This document shows, in pieces, positions 1-11,898 of a DNA stretch of 64,000 nucleotides. Both the position numbers and the translations under genes were made by a program. Numbering within the stretch: position 1 is the stretch's first letter; each line of letters starts with the position of its first letter. The notes beneath the pieces were generated by a model. That model did not search any database, was not told the origin of the DNA, and saw nothing but the letters and a program-made list of their open reading frames with translations. Origin of the DNA: Isoetes taiwanensis (taxonomy: Eukaryota > Streptophyta > Lycopodiopsida > Isoetales > Isoetaceae); contig JAJEKV010000008.1 in the NCBI GenBank assembly GCA_021234155.1, positions 8,896,445-8,960,444 of the forward strand, read 5' to 3'.

Positions 1-800
1 GGGCTGGCCCCATCTTATGTTTCTGTATTTGTTCCTGATGTCTCCATATATTGGGCACTCATTGAGCATGTGATTCTCGTCCTCCACTTTCTTCCTGTCA
101 CAAATTCTGCATATCCGGTCATCTTTCTCTACTCTCCTCCATCTGTCCTTTTCAATTCTTAGGTCATGGCTCCCCATCCTAAATCTTGCTAGGATATCCC
201 TCCTTGTTTTTCCTAGTAGATTATCTTGGTACATCTGCTGCCCTATCCGTTGTTCTGGGTTGAAGACTGTCATAAGCCAAATTGTCTTGGGCCCTGTGTG
301 TTTTTGCAGCCATGCTTGCGTAGCCTTGCTTGCCCAGTTATCATTCCATTCGCCTTCGTTTATCAGGTCGCTCAGATTCATCCCCATTTCTCTGGTCCAC
401 ACTGCCACATCTCTAAACCATCCGTTGCTCGCGATGATGTGTGATTCTGCTGACTCGCTGATCGCGATACTCGCTAATTTATTCGGTTTTCCACCTGCAT
501 TGTTTCTTATGAGATATCTGATAGTCTTCTCCCATGCCCTTACCTCCATTGGTTTCTGACCTGTCTCATACATTATGGCTGTTTACGGTGTATTTATTCT
601 CAGCTTGAATTCTTGTTTATGCCATTGCCTGAGGATTCCTTCCTGTTTTTCCCATTTCTGTCTGTTAACCCCGGTCCCCAAGCTTCAGCCCCATATAGTT
701 GCGTGGTCACGACCACTGCACTGAACAGATAGCATTTGATTTCCCAGTCTATTATTCTACTTTTATTGCAGAAATTTTTCATGTCCACTACTTACAAGCT
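1..800 (-). mobile_element. LINE remnant, 3' part of the ORF2 protein
   Basis: On the minus strand, 120-1 encodes a zinc-binding C-terminus with CRIC then H and C ligands (DRICRIC, ENHMLNECPIYGDIR), typical of plant LINE ORF2 tails. Upstream of it the frame reads RRDILARFRMGSHDLRIEKD. A second minus frame at 788-600 carries LFSAVVVTTQLYGAEAWG, which resembles the segment after the reverse transcriptase thumb. The two parts are in different frames and stops intervene, so this is a dead copy. The left window edge cuts its 3' end. The same family seems to recur at 28629-29580, where an equivalent CxxC/H/C tail is found. The LINE assignment is secure; the clade is not. Confidence 0.75.
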
Positions 801-2559
801 TATCTTCTATTGTATATCCAAAACTTAAGATAAATGGATTAAATATGTATAAGCGCAAGCGCTTATGGCAAATGCCAATCATTAGCTATGAACTTACGAG
901 GCCATACATCTGTTTTATGGTGTTGGACAATATGAATTTCCTTTCATATATAGTATCATCGTCTAGCATTTGTATACCCCCTTCAAGAGTGCATTTTATA
1001 TTTGTCAACGCATATTGTCTATTAGTTGGACCCGTTTACTTGGCATTAAAATGCAATCTCTCTATTCTATATAAGTCAAAACCCTTCTATTCTATTCATT
1101 CTATATAAGTTATCACATTATTTGACTCATTTTTGTGCATTTGTTTGGATTATTATTTTCGTTCACAAGGGTTAAAGAGTTGTGAATGGCACAAATAAAA
1201 CTATCACACCAAGAAGTTCAACAAAGCATAATTTAATCATGGAGAATGACAAATCTAGTAATAGCAGTAGTAATATGCAAACTCTTGGCCTATTTCTACA
1301 TTTTCTTTATTTGGCACAACCTCTAGCTTATGGTTTCCTTCATAATAATTTTCAAGTTATGTCTTCTTCCTTAGGAATATTTGTTCCATGTTTGCCAAAG
1401 TGAAGTTCAATGTTCCAATTCATGAAGCCCATGCATGTGCTCATCATATCCGACTTATATGCATACCCATGATGCATGTTCTTAGGAAAGATAGAGCAGC
1501 TATAGTACTAAGATGCTCAATAGATACTCATTAGTATTTAGCATTTCAAAATGCATGTATTCATATACAATGACTAAAATTTTCAAGCATTTGGTGTGAA
1601 TGCTAGTCTTCGATTAAGATTCGCCCTGTGAATTATAGATCCCCTTGAGATTCATTGAGCTTTCGCCAAATTAGTTATTGCTATTTGACAAAAATTTGCC
1701 AATTTTTTTTCATATTCTAAGGCTAGAAAAAAATTAGAGACAACGTTACTGTACACACTCTCGGGCCACAGAGGGCAACCCTCCATGCGCAGCACCTTGT
1801 TCCATTATAGTATAAAGTCAAAGCTATTTATTTATGTTGGTAGCTCCAAATATCATTAAGCCAGTCCATTTATTTTGCAAGAATAGCGCCACCCAGAAAG
1901 ATAGTTGTAATAAGATGAAGTGTGTATCATTCCAGTAAATAATTTTGCAGATTATCTTGTGGATCATGGAAAGGAAAACACTAAGAGCATGTCATTGATT
2001 TTGTAATCGCGAACATTTAAATGAAAGCTGGAATATTTTTACGTATATGACATATTTTGTATATTGTTTATTTGAATATTATAGAATGTGTTGAATATTA
2101 TGGAAAATGTTAAACGTGAATTTGAGGTTCCATCCTGAGTTAAACCATTGAGATCTTGATTGAGATAAATTCTAAGCATGATTGGGGTCAAGTGTAGATT
2201 AGCTTGAACCCAGTTGGGAGTACATGTAATAAAAACATTGATCCTATAGAACATATGCCTATAGTTCCCAGCTCTACGGTCCTCTACAATCGCTCCACGA
2301 TCACAAATGAACAAACCTTGTGAAGCTTGCAGCATTTGTAGCTTGGGTGTAAATGTAAGGTAGAGGGTAGGCTATATGAATAAATATTGGACGTAAAAAT
2401 AAGGTTAAGGGTAGGGTAAATTGTGCTTAGACTCGGTATAAAATTATGGAATCAGGTACTCTGCTTCGATAACACAGGACTGTATACATAGGGGTTTCTG
2501 TGGAGGGCGAGCTGTATACATAGGGGTTTTTCCTGACCTGATGCACGCACATGCCATAT
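801..2559. other. AT-rich sequence, nothing recognised
   Basis: No convincing gene or terminal repeat is seen. A short duplication (ctgtatacataggggtttt) lies near 2480-2530, just before the next LINE relic. The open frames here are short and look like chance. Confidence 0.5.
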
Positions 2560-3420
2560 GCCCCTAACATTGGGGCAGATGAAGAAGGTGTAAGCTAAGT
2601 AGGATCCCAAAGAGGCCACTGCATATTAAGTGATGACACAGAGAGCTAAAGGTCCGAGAGAGATGGTATGCTTGGCATTCGTAGATTTTTCAGAAACTTA
2701 CGATACAATTCCCCGTGATAAATTAGGTGCAAGGATGAAACAAATTGGGGTTTCTACCATGATAAGAGGTGGAATAGCAAGACTATATGAAGAAGTGATA
2801 GCTAAGATTTCAGGGAGATGAAATCAGAGATTACGAGTACCATCGGGGTCAGGCAAGGTTGCCCGCTTTTGCCTATATTATTTGGCCTTTACATAGATGA
2901 AGTAGAGACATGGCTCCGAGATAGAAGTATAGAGGCACCAGGTTGGGAGAATTTGTGGTACAACTACTTATTTATGCGGATGATGTGGTACTTATGCCAG
3001 ATAATCTGACTGGTCTACAATCTCATCTAGATACATTAGCATCTTTCTGTGAAGAGAAACAAATGAAAGTCAACTTGGAGGAGACAAAAGTCATGATATT
3101 TGGTACAGTGCAACGTCTGGATTTCTGGTATAAAGGGGAAAAGGTGCAAGTTATGGAAGTTTATAAATAGTTAGGACTGGAATTCAATTCAAATCACAGA
3201 TGGGCAGATTGCATTAAGAAGAGGGTAGCAGGTGGAAAAGCAGCGCTATGGAATGTTGCGAAGATGCCAAAAAGTCTCACTTAACAATTGGGGGCTGAGG
3301 AAGATGCAATTTAAAATATTTGTTCAAACGGGTGTGTTATATAGTTCACCTATTTGGGGAGCTCTAATTTTTGAAAAACAGTGGCAGCAAGTTGAGAGTA
3401 TCTTAAAAACATTCATATAA
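2560..3420 (+). mobile_element. LINE remnant, reverse transcriptase core
   Basis: Three frames together give an RT palm in order: motif A FVDFSETYDTIPRDKL (about 2679-2725), motif B GVRQGCPLLPILFGLYIDEV (about 2846-2905), motif C YADDVVLMPDN (about 2974-3006), followed by VNLEETKVMIF and a thumb-like segment. FGLYIDEV and YADD are usual in plant non-LTR RTs. Motif B and motif C are in different frames, and stops occur at 2821 and 3170, so the enzyme is broken. The 5' endonuclease region is missing. The tail after 3230 (KMQFKIFVQTGVLYSSPIWG) matches the position of LYGAEAWG in the relic at 1-800. Confidence 0.8.
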
Positions 3421-3439
3421 GAGGAACTTAGGATAAGGA

Positions 3440-4876
3440 AACAAACCCCTTATGCGATCATGCGATCATGTAATATTCATTGGTCATGTGGTGGCAAGAA
3501 AATTTATAAAGTCTCCAGCATTTATGCCTATCTAATTCGAGACTTCCCTATATCCAAAGCTGCAAAATACTGGAATATTAATCCTAAAGTTGAATCTAGG
3601 CTGTTCAAAAATATTTGGAAGAATTACTGTCAGCCAAAGATAACTTTTTTCACTTGTCTTTTAGCTAATAAAAGTATTCCTTGCTTGGAACTTATTTATA
3701 GGATCTATTCTAGCCAAGACCATAATATCTCACAACTCTGTCCTCTTGGTTGTATTTCTTCTGAAACTGCTGAGCACATCTTTTTATGTCCAAAGTTAGA
3801 TATCCTTTGGGTCTGGATTTCAAGCACTTTTGGTATCTCAAAGCCTATGAGCATAATTGACTTCATCTCCAACAATGAGCCTCTAAAGAATTCTGTCTGT
3901 TATGTTATATTATATTATGGAATAGGTGTCTTCATGGAGGTCATCAAATCACTATTGTTTGGATTAAATTTCAAATTATGTATGACATTGGAATGATGGC
4001 TACAGCTCACAAAAACAAATATGCTGAAAAATATGACATCAAGTTGGATTTGTTTGGGAATTTTGTTGGTCCTTTTAATAGCTTTAAATTGTTTTGTCAT
4101 GAAAATTGTACTAATTCTGATGGCTCTGTTGCTAGATTATCTCTGGAACTGTAAATTCAAGCTGGATCTGCAGTATGATATGGCAGAGGAGAATATAATG
4201 ACAAAATTGGACACCAACAAGGTAGATACTTTTCAGTTTAATCATGATCATTGTTTCTGGACTGGAACAGTTAAAGGGCACTTAATGGACAGGCTGAGTG
4301 AAGTTCCAGCAAGAGAAATATTATGGGCAAATGAATTCTGCAAAGGGACTCACTTAATGACAGCTTTATTTTGGTTCATACATAGATATGGCAGAGAGAT
4401 GACTGATGCTCAATTTGAACTCTACAGAGAGAGTTACTATTACCATAGGGGAAGAGCAGACTATTTTGGAACCTTGATCCACCTAATGGCCACCTGCAAC
4501 TCTGTCAGACTGCTTGAGTTGGTTGATTGGGGAAGCAACCAAATTCCCATCTATCAACCTTTGATCCGTGATCACTTCCATTACCTTCATACCTATAACT
4601 TATGATTTACTTTGCTTTTACCAGGTACAAGTTTGGCATAAAGATTCAACTGGTTGGGGATTCAGGAATCTTCTTACACAAATCTCCTCGGATCCAAAGT
4701 TTTCGAACTATATTTTTTGCTCTACTTCTGCTATTTTAAGCTACCTTAGAATATTTTTAGCTTAAATCTAATGGTCTATCTCTATGGAGATGCCTATGAC
4801 ATTATGTAATTGTTTTCTATAATTAATGACTAAAAAGCTTCTCTCTCTCTCAAAAAAAAAAAAAAAAAAAAAAACC
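3440..4876 (+). mobile_element. 5'-truncated L1-type LINE 3' end with poly(A) tail
   Basis: The frame at 3460-3996 encodes a zf-RVT-like domain: WKNYCQPKITFFTCLLANKS, then C-x3-C with SSETAEHIFLCP, the typical ETAEH(I/L)F-x-CP signature of plant L1 ORF2 C-termini. A second frame at about 4180-4605 continues with a charged region of unknown function (YGREMTDAQFELYRESYY). The element ends in a CT-rich stretch followed by about 24 A's at 4852-4875, which marks the LINE 3' end. The ORF is split by a frameshift near 3940. The 5' border near 3440 is approximate and no target duplication was confirmed. Confidence 0.75.
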
Positions 4877-6088
4877 TGGCCTGAACTAGCAAACGCTAGA
4901 CCAGCCTGAACTAGCAAACGCTTCATTAATACCATAATACTGCTGCTCAACTTCCGTCACAAAGAGCACAGCGATTATACAAGCCATAAGGCTTCATATA
5001 GATCCGAAATGTTTAACAAGCTTTGTTATGCTTACTATCACTTTTACTTATTTTTGTGACAGCATTAGCTTTTAACTGGAAACATCTTCATATCTTGACA
5101 TTTATATACTAAAATGACAGATTTATTTACCTGCTGCACGTATTCCCTATCCATTTGTGTTTCAGGAACCGTATGCTCAAAGGCATTCCCTATCCATTTG
5201 TGTTTCAGGAACTGTATGCCCAACGGCCTGGTTGCCTTGTCGAAAATTTGGCCACGGCTCCTATTGAATGGATAAGCTCTTTTGCCATATTGCCCATCAG
5301 CATAATCCTTTCTGGGAGCAAACCCTCTTTCACGATTATATCTTTCCATTCTTTGAGAATCGGATACGATGTCCAGCAAGCACCATTCAAGTTCTCGCTT
5401 GAGACTAGCCGTATCCAGGCGCTTCCCTTCCCTTCTGCCTTATCAGATAAATCATGTCCTTAAAAGCTAGCTCCTGGATGCCCAGCTCTAGTCAAACTGT
5501 ACCAGCCTTAGCTATTCTCCAAAAACTAAGATCGGCCATCTCAAAATCCCTAGACAGCCCAAAAAATCATTTTTGCCCGTCATGTCCTTAGACATTTTTT
5601 TGGGGGCACATCCCATGAGTAAGCATTAAACTTTGTCATAAAGACAATTTCTTAACATTACGATGTAATGCTTGCCATCCATCCCATTAAATCCAATCAT
5701 CGCATTATTCTTGGGTCTTGTTTCGAGGCCCACTTTTGGCCAGCAAAATTTTGCCTTGTTGGCATTCAACACCTTACATAACTCCATTAATTAGTTCATT
5801 TGTATCTCCAATAGCTTTTATAATAATAATAATACATGCTTAGTCCTTTCCTCCTACGTGCCTTATTCACCAAGGCCCCATATTTATAACTTTAACATGG
5901 TCTATTCATGGCCATATGCAAAATTCATTTTTTTATGGCATTAACCATATTCCTTTCCATCATAAAAGATCCCTTGCTAAAAAATGTTAGTTACATCTAT
6001 TAAGCATATTACCTTGCTTAATCAGCACTTTTGCTTGTGGATCCATTCATTACATGTGATCCACTATTATGAATTGCATAAAAAAAAA
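4877..6088. other. Intergenic; weak minus-strand gene fragment and a 45-bp duplication
   Basis: A segment of about 45 bp (ccctatccatttgtgtttcagg...) is repeated in tandem at about 5145-5225. A minus-strand frame at 5379-5065 (RYNRERGFAPRKDYADGQYG) has gene-like composition but no family that I recognise; a second frame beside it suggests a frameshifted relic. The stretch from 5500 to 6080 shows only AT-rich sequence ending in an A-run at 6080-6098. Confidence 0.35.
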
Positions 6089-6098
6089 AAAAAAAAAA

Positions 6099-8200
6099 AC
6101 TTTGAAATCCATCAAATCCTAAGACCTTCAGGACTTTTAATCATGAAATGACCTTTGCAAGAACAAGTCATGATTCAATAAGCAGCCCTAAGTCCAACCA
6201 GGTGTAATTGTACTTAGGCCAAAGACATGGTTACGAAAAATACTTTCCATTAATGATTATAAAAATCTTATACATCCTCAGCCATCTTAAAAAGTTGTAA
6301 TCATTTAAATAAAGAAGTACCTTGTATGGTAGAAAGCAAGCCATCATTACTTGCATTCGTAGCAGAAGCATTATAAAATACCATGTACAATTAACGCCAT
6401 TTCCAATGTCATTTAAAATGTTTTAAACATTTTTAGAATCGAAAATTGACCTTGAAGCGATCTTTGAAATATTCATAACATGAATAAAGAAACATAGCAA
6501 GGAGTAAAAGACCCTGTTACCTGCACCACAAGAACAAAAACAAGCATTAGTCATGGTTGTCATGCACTGGGTACTTTTAAGTTCAACACCCTTCACCTTG
6601 CTTGTAACCTACAGAAAACAAGGATAAAAGATTTTCATGCATCTTAGAACAAAGGCAAAGTAAATGACATGCCCATAATTATACTGTTCAAAAGGTGCCC
6701 TGTGCTTCTGGTCAAATTGCAGATTACACGTAATGCATCCACTTTTAAGTTCAGCTAGGATGCATAGGTCCTGTTGAGCTTATGAGTGGCCATCATTTAA
6801 TTCCATGTCAGTAATATGACCACCATACAATATGCAAACTTAACTTCCGAAGTGGTCCAGGTCTGCCTCTGTCTTATGATGATCATAGCTAGCAGGTCTT
6901 CAAAAACATTATTAATAGCACTGTACTCTGCATATGCCTTAACTAATTATGTACAGAACTGTATAGGATTGAGAGTTAAGGAAAACATATTTTGAACTAC
7001 ATGCGGTATCATAAATGCATTGTACAATTCACAAACGCAATGCATATGTCAGCTCTACAAATGTCACAAGGATCTATATGCCAAACCCATGCAAGCAAGA
7101 TAACTATGCTGTTACAGGCCTTGTTTCATAGCCAAAATAAAAAAGTGCGAAAAAGCGCCTATGCTCAGAGACACATACTATTATGCATCCAAACTTGCAG
7201 ATCTGGTAAGTTTTTTCCTCGTGCAACCCAAACTAAAAGTCCTGCCCCTCGGTGATTATGGCAGAGGTCAGCTACAAGATGTAGATTAGATATAATAGAC
7301 ATTATCTAAATGCATTAAGGCCAAATATCTTTTGCTCAAAGTTAAGTAACAATATGCATTAATTAAAGCATAAGATATTAGAACTTCCAGATCTATGCCT
7401 TTTAGCAGCCAAGTTTGCTAAGACACTAACAATGGCACCCATCTCGGTAACATGCATTAACCATAATAGATACCAAATTAAAGATCCGTCACTACAAGCT
7501 TTGCACTTATATCTGATAAAAGCAACTAATTTTCAAGCATATTACCAAGTCATAGACCATCAGATCTATAGCTATCCATTCTCAAAATTAAAAAATATGG
7601 TCTCAAACCTTATGAGTTCGTTGGAGATGGGAAGATCTATCCATGGCTTCAGTTCTGGTGCTGCCTCCAGGTTGCTCCATGGCATGCATGTTGCATAGCT
7701 AATTTCTCACTAGAGCTTGCAGCCCCAGGGTTCTGATCAATAACTTCAATCTCAGAGATTACGATGGCAGCTCCGGCAGGATTAAACTAGATTCAAATAT
7801 TTGCAGGTAGGAACAACTACAGTATCTAGGCTTTCGATTAAGCCTTTGCCAAGCCAGATGGCTCAATGTGCAGCACGTCTTGAGCTGGATGCAGTATATA
7901 ACCTCAAAATGCTGAATTATCCAATGCCGTGGAGCATTGAGCAGTACGAACCCTAACAAACTCATGTTGATCAGCAATCCAGGCAATATGCCAGCTCATG
8001 CACCATGCCATTTTCTATAAGACCATCGAGATTCGACAAGAAGATTTAGGTTACACCACTGTTTCAAATTTTCCATGGCCGAAAACCCTGGTAGAATATA
8101 TTATTTCGAAAAACCCTTTCCAATAGACCTTACCCTTTAAAATTCTCACAATTCTCCAAATAGAAGACTTACTTTTAATTTTTATCTCTTGCATTCAAAA
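6099..8200 (-). repeat. 2.1-kb direct repeat, copy A
   Basis: Nearly identical to 13602-15720, in the same orientation, with scattered substitutions and short indels. One indel removes about 17 bp at 6572 that copy B keeps. Copy A starts after an A-run and stops abruptly at 8200 in attcaaaa, where copy B continues into a 55-bp tail. A motif at 6516-6572 is shared with the terminal repeats of the Penelope-like element at 15770-28586, so I infer this is the terminal-repeat region of a related family on the minus strand. Short open frames in both copies (for example 6992-7255) are the same in both and look non-coding. Confidence 0.7.
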
Positions 8201-8358
8201 GAGTGCGAATTTTTAGAGGGTTTTTTTCGGAAGGGTTTAGAGGGTTTTTTAGATTGTCACATCAAATTCTGCTTTTGCCATTGGTTTTAAGGTGTAGAAG
8301 ATGCAATTGAAGACTCCATACTATAGAAAATAACACTGCATTAAAGTATATAGAAGTA

Positions 8359-9130
8359 TTAAAGAAATAGTTTGAAGTAAACTATGGAAGACAAAATACT
8401 ATAATCCATAATAATGTTATGAAAACATACTAGAGTATGACAGGGCATATGATTGAATGTCCTATGTGCACTTTGAACATCACCATTCTGACTGTATGCT
8501 ACAATTAAAGCATTCCAGGCCACCACACATCTTTCTTCCAACTTATTAAACAAGTGCAATGCTTCTTCTATGCTTCCACATCAACATGCATGGATATTCA
8601 TGCATCTATTAGAACAGTTCTCAGCTTAAATTCATCCCTGTTCATGAGAAAGCTTATCCTCTGAATTAGAACACACATTGAGTATATGAATGAAAGTAAA
8701 TTCATTTGGCTTTAGTTTCTGTCTTCCCATTTATCGGAACACTTGAACTGCCTGCTTACCTTGTCCACGCTCAACATATGCTACAGTGATCGCAGTCCAA
8801 GCCACTGCATTCTTATTAGGTGTATTGTCACATATTCTCTTTGCACTGCACATGTCCACATCTCTCATACATACTGGGCTGTTCCAAGAACTATATCCAG
8901 GTTAAGCCCATTATAAATTATGCTTGCACGCCCCAACTTTCCCTCTTCTACAGACACTGCTATAGAATATGCATTAAGCATGCCCGCAAAAGTCATCACA
9001 TTTGGCTTTATGCCTTCTTCCACCACTTGTCGAAGAGCATAAAGCCCCATGGCTTCTTCCCTGGCGGGCATCCCCGTAATCTTAACAATCCAAGATACCA
9101 TGTCTTGATTGCTGCAACCAACCGACATCC
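8359..9130 (-). pseudogene. Pentatricopeptide repeat (PPR) protein fragments
   Basis: Minus-strand 9128-8865 encodes DMVSWIVKITG...EEAMGLYALRQVVEEGIKPN and VMTFAGMLNAYS, the canonical spacing of one PPR helix pair and the start of the next. Minus-strand 8559-8359 encodes LFNKLEERCVVAWNALIVAYS followed by a further short motif, resembling the P-L-S class found in organelle RNA-editing factors. The two pieces are in different frames with stops and an unalignable stretch between them, so this is a decayed fragment. It sits between two direct repeats, consistent with capture or trapping of host sequence. No organelle target or function can be claimed. Confidence 0.8.
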
Positions 9131-9229
9131 CTCAAAATCTCAAGTCTATACAGGTTAAAATAATGCAAACAACTAGAAGCCCAAAACATTCATATCTATG
9201 ACCATTCCAGACAATTTACTTGGAAAACT

Positions 9230-9760
9230 TATATTGCTGCAAGAGAACCAGAAATGTGCTGCAAGAGTAATTCAAGGCAAATAAACAGAGGTTGAACAAA
9301 GATGCTGCACCTTGGCTTGAAAATCCGTGCTATACATCATGTATTCTCGATCATGACTTGGAAAGACAGATCGGTTGTAGTGCAAAACAAAAACTGATCA
9401 TAGAGGTTGCAGCTACACGGATCCAAACTTGCTATAGAAGCTGGTCTCAAAGGAAATTTATCATTCAATGGTTTCAGGTTGTTGCAAAATTTAATCTGCT
9501 TGGAGAACTCATGTACTTAAGCATAATTTGGGAAGAAAGGATGCAACAAAACCAGCGCAGGACTGGTGAAAAAAATTAAAGATTTAGAATGTGACTATAA
9601 TTCTTCTAAACATCCAGAACTTTTGCAAGAACCAGACTTGCGAAGTTGCTTCATTTGGTGAACAGTGCATGGAGGCTTTCAAAGAAAGGCTAAGCATGAA
9701 GGAATGCGCTCAAGGCTGTGCTTAAGGCTGCCCTAGTATCAGACAAAAGGATATGTAACC
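9230..9760 (+). pseudogene. IQ-motif (calmodulin-binding) gene fragment
   Basis: The plus frame at 9292-9579 includes EVAATRIQTCYRSWSQRKFI, an IQ motif (IQxxxRxxxxR type). Just upstream another frame reads CAARVIQG, which looks like a second IQ motif out of frame. Downstream, around 9620-9720, a further frame reads VASFGEQCMEAFKERL. The pieces do not join in one frame. Proteins with IQ repeats of this spacing include myosins, kinesins and abnormal-spindle proteins; I cannot choose among them. Confidence 0.5.
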
Positions 9761-10191
9761 CTATACTTAGATTTATACACAGCTAATCCTTGCCAAAGGC
9801 CAAGTATAAGCAAATTCATACCTGTATAATGCCATCTCAGCCAAACACTTGCTGGATTACGCAGATCTGGAATAAACAGATGGAATCTGATTAGAGGTTA
9901 TTAGCAAAGCTTCTTCTTTGGAAGATAGTCACCTCAAAATGCCTATTCTATTATTGATAACATTTAAGGCCCAGATTCCCTGTCACAACTATTTTCACAA
10001 TGCCTATTTATGATGTTCCTTATAAAACAATATAAAACTAACAATAACGTACCTGAAACACAAAACGAAACAATAATGGTGAGGAAATTTTTTTGGGGCC
10101 AGCAATCAGCTCACCAGCCCATGTTTTCTTCCTGCTTGCAGCCATCATTGATGCATCCCGCCGGCTGCGCCACCGCCACCACTGCATTAGA

Positions 10192-10590
10192 TTATGAGAT
10201 TGGTTGTGGCAGTACCCATTTTTCATTATGGCCCAACTTGTTTGATCTCCAACGATTATCTATATTCTGCAAATGGTCCAAACCTTCAGACTCAGTGTAA
10301 TCTGCCCACTTCGATGACTGTTGAAGAACCCTAGTATGCCCAACTGATGGTTTAGTTTCAACCTTGGCTGCAAGAATATTTTTATAAGAATTTGGGACTG
10401 TCTCTTTAGAATCCTTCAGAAAATATCGGTCTATAGAATTTTGATGCAACTTATGTCCACTCTGCAGGTTGCTCACAACTATACCTTTCCTTACATGCTC
10501 GGTCTGTTTGAAGTAGCTGATTTCCAATGTATGATATAATAAATATAATAACTCTTGCCACTGTGCAAAAATACTGTGGCCACTGTGCAA
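10192..10590 (-). CDS. Hypothetical 132-residue frame
   Basis: This is one of the longer uninterrupted frames in the 6-15 kb block. It is hydrophilic, with no motif or membrane segment that I recognise (for example NSYKNILAAKVETKPSVGHT). It may be an exon of the same minus-strand transcript as the micro-exon repeats at 10955-11385, because both lie on that strand, but no splice sites link them convincingly. Confidence 0.25.
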   Translation of the reverse strand: MHSGHSIFAQWQELLYLLYHTLEISYFKQTEHVRKGIVVSNLQSGHKLHQNSIDRYFLKDSKETVPNSYKNILAAKVETKPSVGHTRVLQQSSKWADYTESEGLDHLQNIDNRWRSNKLGHNEKWVLPQPIS

Positions 10591-10954
10591 AGACTGTAAT
10601 TTGTAAACAGGCTTGAGAACATGGTCTTCATATCACTTCCGATAGAGATTGCTGAGATTCTCTAAAGTATGGAACATCTATGATATATTAATCCCACTTA
10701 GATACAGATCTTTGCCCTTACATTAGATAATTTAATAGGCTCAAGCTAGGACAATAATACTAGTATTCAAGTAAAAAGTCCACATAGAGAAGATCAATTG
10801 TTGATGTTTTAGAAAAACAGCGGTCGCATCAAAAGTTTCTGAAGGTCAGAAAACAGTAAAAAAAATACTTGTTTCTTGGAAAGGCCATCGGAGCACGTCC
10901 TTTAAGGATGCAGCAAACCAGAAGAGACACTAACAAAAGGAGTTTGCCTACCTT

Positions 10955-11385
10955 CCCCGAGGAGGTGCGCCGCCGCACTAGGTCTGTAGGCCGTTGTGGT
11001 CGTGCATTCAAACCAAATAAAAAACCAACCATTCTTACCTTTCTAGAGGATGTGCGCCGCCGCACTGGGTCGGATTGAAGCTGGAGCAAGGATTTAGATA
11101 TGAATACAACTGAAAATAGTCATGGTAAACATCTCAGAAATTGGCCCTCACAAATCACAGACATCTGATTTTCCAAAACGAGCTTACCTTACTAGATGGA
11201 GTGCGCCGCCGCACTGGGTCGGATTGAAGCAGTAGCAAGGGTTAAGATTACAATGCAGCTGGAAAAAATGATGGAAAACATCTCAGAAATCGCCCTTCCT
11301 GATTCACAAACATCTGCTTATTCAAATCGAGCTTACCTTGCTGATGGAGTGCGCCGCCGCACTGGGTCTGTAGCAAGCAGATAAA
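10955..11385 (-). repeat. Four-fold repeated micro-exon-like unit (VRRRT)
   Basis: On the minus strand a block reading (D)PVRRRTPSSK occurs four times, centred near 11355, 11207, 11059 and 10975. Spacing is 148 bp for the first two intervals and about 84 bp for the last. Each block ends in AAG followed by GTAAGC, GTAAGA or GTAGGC, a near-consensus 5' splice site. The first and last blocks are preceded by CTACAG, a 3' splice site. The 31-nt core (ACCCAG...AAG) contains the near-palindrome GTGCGGCGGCGCAC and is GC-rich in AT-rich surroundings. Either a tandemly duplicated micro-exon or a minisatellite derived from one. Confidence 0.55.
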
Positions 11386-11803
11386 TTTCCAAGAACAGAT
11401 GATTTTCGGGCAGAAGCGAAATAACAGAGGTACAGAGATATTTCTCGAGGTTTCTTTCGAAAATTCAAATAGAGGTTTCACAAATAACAAAAATAGAGCA
11501 TTATTTCAAATAGAGCATTAATTCAAATAGAGGTTTTACAAATAACAAAAGCACATGGGTTTTCAAAAGAATAAGAGGTTGCAAAGGCATTATTCAAAAA
11601 TTCTTGCTTCTCTTAGGCTAATCATTCCAAATCTTCAAAATTTTTTAACGTCTACAATTTTTAACGCCCTAAAATATTTAAACGTTTTAAACGGGCGGGA
11701 ATATTGCATTTTGTAATTAGCATACGAAATTGTTGGCGTGCAATTTATTAATTATGAATATTCGTGACATTAATTAATTATGTTGAGGACCTCAATTGAT
11801 TGT

Positions 11804-11838
11804 TCAACGTCTTCAATGTCTTCAACGTCTTCAACGTT
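11804..11838 (+). repeat. 9-bp tandem repeat (TTCAACGTC)
   Basis: About four copies of TTCAACGTC with one or two substitutions, about 60 bp upstream of the first ATG of the transposase-like gene at 11899. Its role is unknown. Confidence 0.5.
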
Positions 11839-11898
11839 TTAGTAGTCTAGTTTCCTGCGAGAGAGTTGTCTGTGTAGCACGAAGTTATTTGTTGTTGC

